NCBI GenBank assembly: GCA_050258735.1
Contig: JBLMZJ010000078.1
Location: 1 to 64,000 of the forward strand
Source: Syntrophomonas_A sp050258735
GTDB lineage: Bacteria > Bacillota > Syntrophomonadia > Syntrophomonadales > Syntrophomonadaceae
Direction: 5' to 3'
Length of the DNA: 64,000 nt
Shown here: piece after piece, positions 60,101-64,000 of the stretch
Layout of the letters: each line of letters begins with the position of its first letter
How positions within the stretch are numbered: the stretch's first letter is position 1
Position numbers and translations under genes: made by a program
The notes under the pieces: generated by a model
The model's input: only the letters and a program-made list of their open reading frames with translations
What the model was told of the DNA's origin: nothing
Database searches by the model: none

Positions 60101-60574
60101 CTACGCTCTCAGGGTGGCCACCAACCTTAATGGGTTTATAAAGAGATCCAGAGCGTCATTGATGTCGTTCACCACGATGTCCGCCTTCTTCAAGGCCGAA
60201 ACTGCACACCCTTCCGGGCCGATGACAGCTATTGATAAAGCAGCTTCCTCCAGCATCAACGCATCGTTGAAGCCATTGCCAATAGCTGCGGTTTTAGCTG
60301 CATCCAGATTCATCAAGAAATCTTTTTTATCGGCTCCGCCTTGTTCCGGGCTTACCTTGAAAAGACTTATTTCCAGGTGTTCTGCCACTGCTGCAGCCGA
60401 ACCAAAGGTATCAGCAGTAAGCAGATAAATAGTCATGTTTTCCCGCAGTTTAGCTACCCGTTCGGCAACTCCGGGCAGTAATACGCCATCCTCCGTGATG
60501 GTACCGTTTTGATCCAGCAATAGATTCTCCAATTCGAGAGTCTGCTCCCGGCCCGGCAGCGATATCTTTAGCAT
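60101..60574 (-). CDS. HAD-superfamily phosphatase (soluble P-type ATPase-like)
   Basis: About 157 residues. Motif I is LLLDQNGTIT, motif II T in LLTADT, motif III Lys in DKKDFL, and motif IV GNGFNDALML. The order and the DxNGT core match the small soluble HAD proteins related to the P domain of P-type ATPases. Phosphatase activity toward a small molecule is inferred. GGAGGT lies 7 nt before ATG 60574. Confidence 0.85.
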   Translation of the reverse strand: MLKISLPGREQTLELENLLLDQNGTITEDGVLLPGVAERVAKLRENMTIYLLTADTFGSAAAVAEHLEISLFKVSPEQGGADKKDFLMNLDAAKTAAIGNGFNDALMLEEAALSIAVIGPEGCAVSALKKADIVVNDINDALDLFINPLRLVATLRA

Positions 60575-60689
60575 CGTATCTACCTCCATCTTGTCTAAAA
60601 CGCAACAAGTTTCACCGTATAGTTTAAGCATTATAATAGCCAGTTTTGTCCCCTATTAAGGGTGCCCTATGATTTTACAGGTTTCTTGC

Positions 60690-61460
60690 CTAAGCTCTGC
60701 TATGATTCAATCGGATTTTGGGAGAAAATCGATGCAATTTAACAATGCCTTCTGGTTTTTTCATATTCAATAGTTCCGGTACGGTTACAAAACGATATCC
60801 CTTTGCTGACAGATCGGCCAGGATCAAACGAGTAGCCTCAACATCCAATTTCCGTTCCGGTACTCTTCCGTCATGCAATAGTATTATTTGACCTGGCTTT
60901 ATCTGCTCAGTTACTCGTTTGGCCATCAACTCAGGAGTGGGGGCTGCATGATTGTCAGCGCAAATGCTCCAAATAATCACTTCATATCCGGCCCCACGCA
61001 CAGTACGCATCAGACGGTCGTCCATGATGCCCCGCGGCGGCCGGAAAAGATAGACACGCTGTCCAGTCAGGTTTTCGGATACATCTGAGGCCGCTTTTAA
61101 TTCCCATTGGACCTGCTGATCATCCAACGTTCTGAGATTAGCGGGATGAGTAAAGGTATGATTGGCAATAACATGCCCTCGGTCACTGACCTCTTTCACT
61201 ATACCCGGATATTCTTTCATCCTTTCACCGATCATAAAAAAGGTAGCCTTGGCCTGGTACTGGTCAAGGATATCCAGGATCTGCGTGGTATAAACCGGCA
61301 TCGGTCCATCATCAAAGGTTATGGCCACCACCTTCTCCTTGACGGGACGGTCATAGATGGCTCCAGGATAGGACCACGCGCTGCGCGGATAGAAAGCTGA
61401 CATGGCAAATAAAAAAAGGACGGCCAGTAGTTGCAGTTGAAAAGATTTTTTATTTATCAT
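60690..61460 (-). CDS. Polysaccharide deacetylase (NodB/PdaA-like)
   Basis: 256-residue secreted or membrane-anchored deacetylase with an N-terminal signal helix (LQLLAVLFLFAMSAFYPRSA). NodB motifs are present: TFDDGP (metal and base Asp), HVIANHTFTHP (metal His pair), FRPPRG, and IILLHDG near the C-terminus. It would remove acetyl groups from peptidoglycan or other GlcNAc polymers. Single gene. Confidence 0.93.
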   Translation of the reverse strand: MINKKSFQLQLLAVLFLFAMSAFYPRSAWSYPGAIYDRPVKEKVVAITFDDGPMPVYTTQILDILDQYQAKATFFMIGERMKEYPGIVKEVSDRGHVIANHTFTHPANLRTLDDQQVQWELKAASDVSENLTGQRVYLFRPPRGIMDDRLMRTVRGAGYEVIIWSICADNHAAPTPELMAKRVTEQIKPGQIILLHDGRVPERKLDVEATRLILADLSAKGYRFVTVPELLNMKKPEGIVKLHRFSPKIRLNHSRA

Positions 61461-61579
61461 AAAGTCTCACCTTGCTATAAAAATCAATCCGGTATAACAT
61501 TTTAGCCTGATTTATATTTTACGATGTTATATAAAATTTTCCAGTATATAATGTTCTGAACGGGTGATAATAAGTCTAG

Positions 61580-61691
61580 AGTCAGCGATACCGAAGGTAC
61601 AAATCAGGTCTCTCTACTAAGAGAATAAATCCTGATTTATAAACGACAATCATTCGATAGTCGTCTAAGCCATGAGGTACGCTGGCTTTTT
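61580..61691 (+). ncRNA. Candidate structured small RNA
   Basis: A multi-branched fold can be drawn. The closing stem is AGTCAGCGATACC (61580-61592) with GGTACGCTGGCT (61676-61687). It encloses hairpin AAATCAGG (61601-61608) with CCTGATTT (61631-61638) and hairpin CGACAAT (61644-61650) with ATAGTCG (61657-61663). Ts follow at once (61687-61691). A TATAAT box occurs about 35 nt upstream. No ORF lies here. It could be a small RNA or an unlisted regulatory element; no known family was recognised. Confidence 0.5.
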
Positions 61692-61696
61692 ATTTA

Positions 61697-62143
61697 TCAG
61701 ACCCGGATCGTACTCGACCTCCGTCCGACAGCCATCGCCACACTGTAATACAACCCCAATATCACTGGCATCCAGAGCAGCAGATAATAATAGACTGGTT
61801 TCCCCAGCAGGATATACCCTGACAGGCATGACAATAGCGGCACCAGCGGAGTGTACCAGAATTGAAGTACGAAAAAGCCGTAATTAGCTTCCCCCCACAT
61901 ATCGGCTGGCATTATACTCATCAGGCTCAGGATCAGACCCGGCAGCTGCCAGATAACAACCGTGAATAGATTTCTCTGCCATGAATCATTTCGATAAATC
62001 AAGGCTTCACCCGCAATCACCAGGCAAAAGATCAGAGACAAAACCAGATCCAGGCCGGGGAAATAAATAGCCAGAGCGACTGCAATGCTGGCAAATATTT
62101 GAATTAAATATAGACGAACGATCCTTCGTATGATGCTTATCAT
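61697..62143 (-). CDS. Uncharacterised membrane protein
   Basis: 148 residues with about four to five hydrophobic helices (LYLIQIFASIAVALAIYFPG, VLSLIFCLVIAGEALIY, VIWQLPGLILSLMSIM, and two near the C-terminus). No domain recognised. The start is 7 nt downstream of the stop of the permuted NlpC/P60-like gene, implying co-expression and possibly a shared membrane role. Confidence 0.75.
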   Translation of the reverse strand: MISIIRRIVRLYLIQIFASIAVALAIYFPGLDLVLSLIFCLVIAGEALIYRNDSWQRNLFTVVIWQLPGLILSLMSIMPADMWGEANYGFFVLQFWYTPLVPLLSCLSGYILLGKPVYYYLLLWMPVILGLYYSVAMAVGRRSSTIRV

Positions 62144-62150
62144 CTCTTCC

Positions 62151-62780
62151 CTAATTGATTCTTATCACTGATATCTGCCGGCTGCCCAGAAAGGCGTCCG
62201 GGGTTATCCATAAATCAGGCCCGGGCGCTAGATCTACGCCCGCCTGCAAATAAGCCTTCCACATTATTTTGGTACAATTGAAGATACGCTCTCCGGGCCT
62301 GAAAGCCAGGGGATAAAATAGACTTCCTTCATATTTCATTACGTTTGCAACGGCCTTTTCTTTTACAACTGCTGGAGCGTTTACCCGCAGCAGGCAGATC
62401 TCACTGTATTGACGATAATGTTCCAAAGGCTGAACATTGACTCCCAGATCCACGAAAGCCTCCATCACTTCACCACGACCCAGGTAAATGCCAACATGAG
62501 AATAATGACCATAAGCGCAATCGGGATAGGCCCCCAGGACCAGATCTCCGGGTTCCAGCCCTTCGAAAGATATATCATTGTTGTAATACCCGTCACAGCC
62601 ATAACCAGTATTACCATGTCTGGCGCTTTTAATATAGGTTCGCATTGCAGAATGGGGGTCTGTAAACACAGGGTATTCCATGAAGAAAATGATAGTGGAC
62701 AATAAAATGCAAAACAGAGGAAATACCAGCATATTAAACAGAGACAGTTTTTCTCGCGATATTCTTTTCATCAGCTCCAT
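62151..62780 (-). CDS. YiiX-like permuted NlpC/P60 (papain-like) protein
   Basis: 209 residues. A membrane anchor (about 14-34) is followed by a domain with LEPGDLVLGAYPDCAYGHYS, HVGIYLGRGEVMEAFVD and RIFNCTKIMWKAY. Here the His segment precedes the Cys segment, the order of the circularly permuted YiiX/YebB group in the NlpC/P60 superfamily. Candidate catalytic residues are His in SHVGIYL and Cys in FNCTK. Peptide, amide or lipid hydrolysis at the envelope is possible; substrate unknown. An ATG at 62771 is an alternative start with a closer ribosome-binding site. Confidence 0.75.
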   Translation of the reverse strand: MELMKRISREKLSLFNMLVFPLFCILLSTIIFFMEYPVFTDPHSAMRTYIKSARHGNTGYGCDGYYNNDISFEGLEPGDLVLGAYPDCAYGHYSHVGIYLGRGEVMEAFVDLGVNVQPLEHYRQYSEICLLRVNAPAVVKEKAVANVMKYEGSLFYPLAFRPGERIFNCTKIMWKAYLQAGVDLAPGPDLWITPDAFLGSRQISVIRIN

Positions 62781-62799
62781 ACCCCGAAAAGCTTACCAC

Positions 62800-63192
62800 T
62801 CAATGGGGATCGCCCTTCTCCAGAATATCGACCAGCACCTTGAGTACGTCGATTTCGCTTATTATGCCGACAAGGTGGTCGCCTTCCATCACCGGCAAAC
62901 CACTGATCTTGTTAGCGATCATTATGCGGGCTGCCGTGATCAAGTCTTCTTCCGGAGAAATAATAATAGGATGCTTGGTCATGATCCAATCGACCGGGGT
63001 TTCGGCAATTACTCCAGGGCGGTTAAAGGCCTTTTCGATATCGTGCTGAACAATGATCCCTACCAATTTGCCATCGGCCAGCACCGGGAGGCGTCTGATC
63101 CCTTTCTCATGCATCAAGGCCAGAGCCAGACTAATCGGTTTACGATCATCTACAGTAAAAACGTTTTGGAACATAATATCCTTAACCTTCAT
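62800..63192 (-). CDS. CBS-domain-pair protein
   Basis: About 130 residues forming a tandem CBS module and nothing else (VKDIMFQNVFTVDDRKPISL, VQHDIEKAFNRPGVIAETPV and KISGLPVMEGDHLVGIISEI). Such stand-alone Bateman modules bind adenine nucleotides and act as regulators; partner unknown. ATG at 63192 follows AGAGGTGG. Confidence 0.92.
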   Translation of the reverse strand: MKVKDIMFQNVFTVDDRKPISLALALMHEKGIRRLPVLADGKLVGIIVQHDIEKAFNRPGVIAETPVDWIMTKHPIIISPEEDLITAARIMIANKISGLPVMEGDHLVGIISEIDVLKVLVDILEKGDPH

Positions 63193-63227
63193 TCCAACCA
63201 CCTCTTGACATTATATTAACATATCCT

Positions 63228-63320
63228 TTACGAAAATACGTATTAGAACCCACCTTTAGGTACAAAGACCACTCCCAGCCATATGTTTTCAGTAACTTTC
63301 GCTGACCCCATGCGGGGCGT
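63228..63320 (+). repeat. GAAAATACGTATTAGAAC repeat family, copy 4
   Basis: TTACGAAAATACGTATTAGA, AAAGACCACTCCCAG, ATGTTTTCAGTAACTTTCGC and the CCCC-ATGC-GGGG end. It is 104 bp from the start of copy 5 and in the same direction, making a tandem pair. Confidence 0.82.
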
Positions 63321-63331
63321 GCAGAAGACCA

Positions 63332-63421
63332 TTACGAAAATACGTATTAGAACCCATCTTCAGGTACGACGACCACTCTCAGCTATGTCTTTCCAGTAAC
63401 TTTCGATGACCCCCTGCGGGG
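63332..63421 (+). repeat. GAAAATACGTATTAGAAC repeat family, copy 5
   Basis: Very similar to copy 4: TTACGAAAATACGTATTAGA, CGACCACTCTCAG, TTTCCAGTAACTTTCGATG and CCCC-CTGC-GGGG. Confidence 0.82.
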
Positions 63422-63515
63422 TTCGAGTATAATCTACCCGCAATACAAAATATCACCAGTGCTCTGACAGTAACCCCGGAGAAAAATCCATATATATTAT
63501 TATAGAGGTGAGTTC

Positions 63516-63716
63516 ATGCAGGCAGCATCTGTTTCCAATCTGCTCCGTGATGATTATATGTTACTGCAAAGGTATCTGGAAGGGCATCTGATCAAAAAGA
63601 TCCTGAACTGTACAGAAACCAAGGTCAGCATTCTGATCGAAAACGATGTTATCGTAGATTTTATCCACCTGGAGGATGAGATAATCTTTGATATAACACT
63701 ACCATCCGGGTCATGA
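63516..63716 (+). CDS. Uncharacterised 66-aa protein
   Basis: Small soluble protein with GAGGTGAGTTC before ATG. The sequence reads as helix then beta strands (NLLRDDYMLLQRYLEGHLIK, then VSILIENDVIVDFIHLEDEI). No family recognised. The ribosome-binding site and regular secondary structure make it plausible; it stands between repeat elements. Confidence 0.55.
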   Translation: MQAASVSNLLRDDYMLLQRYLEGHLIKKILNCTETKVSILIENDVIVDFIHLEDEIIFDITLPSGS

Positions 63717-63774
63717 TCAACCACCCTGGTATTGTCTGTTAAGGAACAGGAGTTTGCGATACAATACAAGAAAG

Positions 63775-63866
63775 GCTCGCTGCAATCGGTCCCCTTGGCG
63801 CATGCCTTTGCTCGTAATGGGTAGCATCCCCAGGAGCAAGCTACAAGGGTTGGACAAGTAGTTTAT
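63775..63866 (+). repeat. CAATCGGT repeat family, copy 2
   Basis: CTCGCTGCAATCGGTCCCCT, GCGCATGCCT, GGGTAGCATCCC, AGCAAGCTACAAGGG. It aligns with 36588-36681. Confidence 0.65.
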
Positions 63867-64000
63867 TCCTTAGTGATCGTTATATAGTGTGACACTGAGC
63901 ATACTTTATCAAAGTAAGACAAAATAACCGGGTGGGATAAAAACGCGCAGTATCCTTAAGAAAATCAACCGCAGCGCTGCCCTGGATAGCGACGAATACC
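63867..64000. other. Window end, no gene assigned
   Basis: The last ~60 bases are open in several frames on both strands, so part of a gene could start or end here, but no start codon with a ribosome-binding site decides it. Confidence 0.3.

Overview
The window looks like chromosome from an anaerobic, Gram-positive-type (Clostridia) bacterium. The order yrrI-alaS-ireB-yqgF-yrzB-mltG-U32-pbp and the rph/rdgB/ysnB and murI/gerM groups are Bacillota synteny. A gerM-like gene suggests a sporulating lineage. A full Rnf complex, an oxygen-sensitive two-subunit fumarase, a 2-hydroxyacyl-CoA-dehydratase-type activase pair and a thiolase with strongly biased codons suggest an anaerobic acyl-CoA metabolism, perhaps syntrophomonad-like. 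That last placement is inference. No rRNA, tRNA, CRISPR array, phage or transposase gene was recognised.

Layout. 1-3.5 kb: a dnaJ/cbpA-type co-chaperone (cut by the window edge), dnaK with a clear sigma-A promoter and a non-CIRCE inverted repeat at the transcription start, and a TetR regulator. 3.6-15 kb: a long minus-strand envelope and translation block (class B PBP, DUF4911, U32 peptidase, MltG, VanW-domain protein, DUF1292, YqgF, IreB, AlaRS, AI-2E permease). 15-18.3 kb: zinc-ribbon and PRC-barrel proteins, RarA, and a CsoR-TrxA operon with its operator at the start codon. 18.3-22.7 kb: a three-gene envelope operon of poorly known proteins (degenerate VanW-like, PRC-barrel, very acidic membrane/TPR protein). 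23-25.3 kb: thiolase and an NRDE protein. 25.3-29.4 kb: a cobalamin-riboswitch operon encoding secreted transcobalamin-like parts, the most interesting system here. 29.5-36.5 kb: YsnB, RdgB, RNase PH, fumarase, the activase/dehydratase-like pair, MurI and GerM. 37-40 kb: an orphan chelatase-type AAA plus VWA pair. 40.4-44 kb: LytTR regulator, radical SAM, DegV and a DUF1285-like protein. 44-47 kb: a fusion of a class III aminotransferase with a cyanobacterial-type acyl-ACP-reductase-like domain. 47-50 kb: small proteins and an ArsB/NhaD-type permease with a structured leader. 49.5-58.1 kb: a flavin/redox block (RseC, RnfCDGEAB, ApbE, NusG-II, Gx transporter, EcfT-like). 58.5-63.7 kb: HD-GYP protein, HAD phosphatase, polysaccharide deacetylase, a candidate structured RNA, a permuted NlpC/P60-like protein, a CBS protein and a small unknown ORF.

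Intergenic space is rich in short non-coding repeats. I count at least five families: CTGTG-type elements with terminal inverted repeats (4 copies), a roughly 90-bp GAAAATACGTATTAGAAC element (5 copies), a roughly 90-bp CAATCGGT element (2 copies), an AAAAAGCCCG hairpin (2 copies), and one copy of the widespread GATTGCC..GGCAATC hairpin. Several sit exactly between genes of apparent operons. Start codons were adjusted where a ribosome-binding site clearly favours an internal start.
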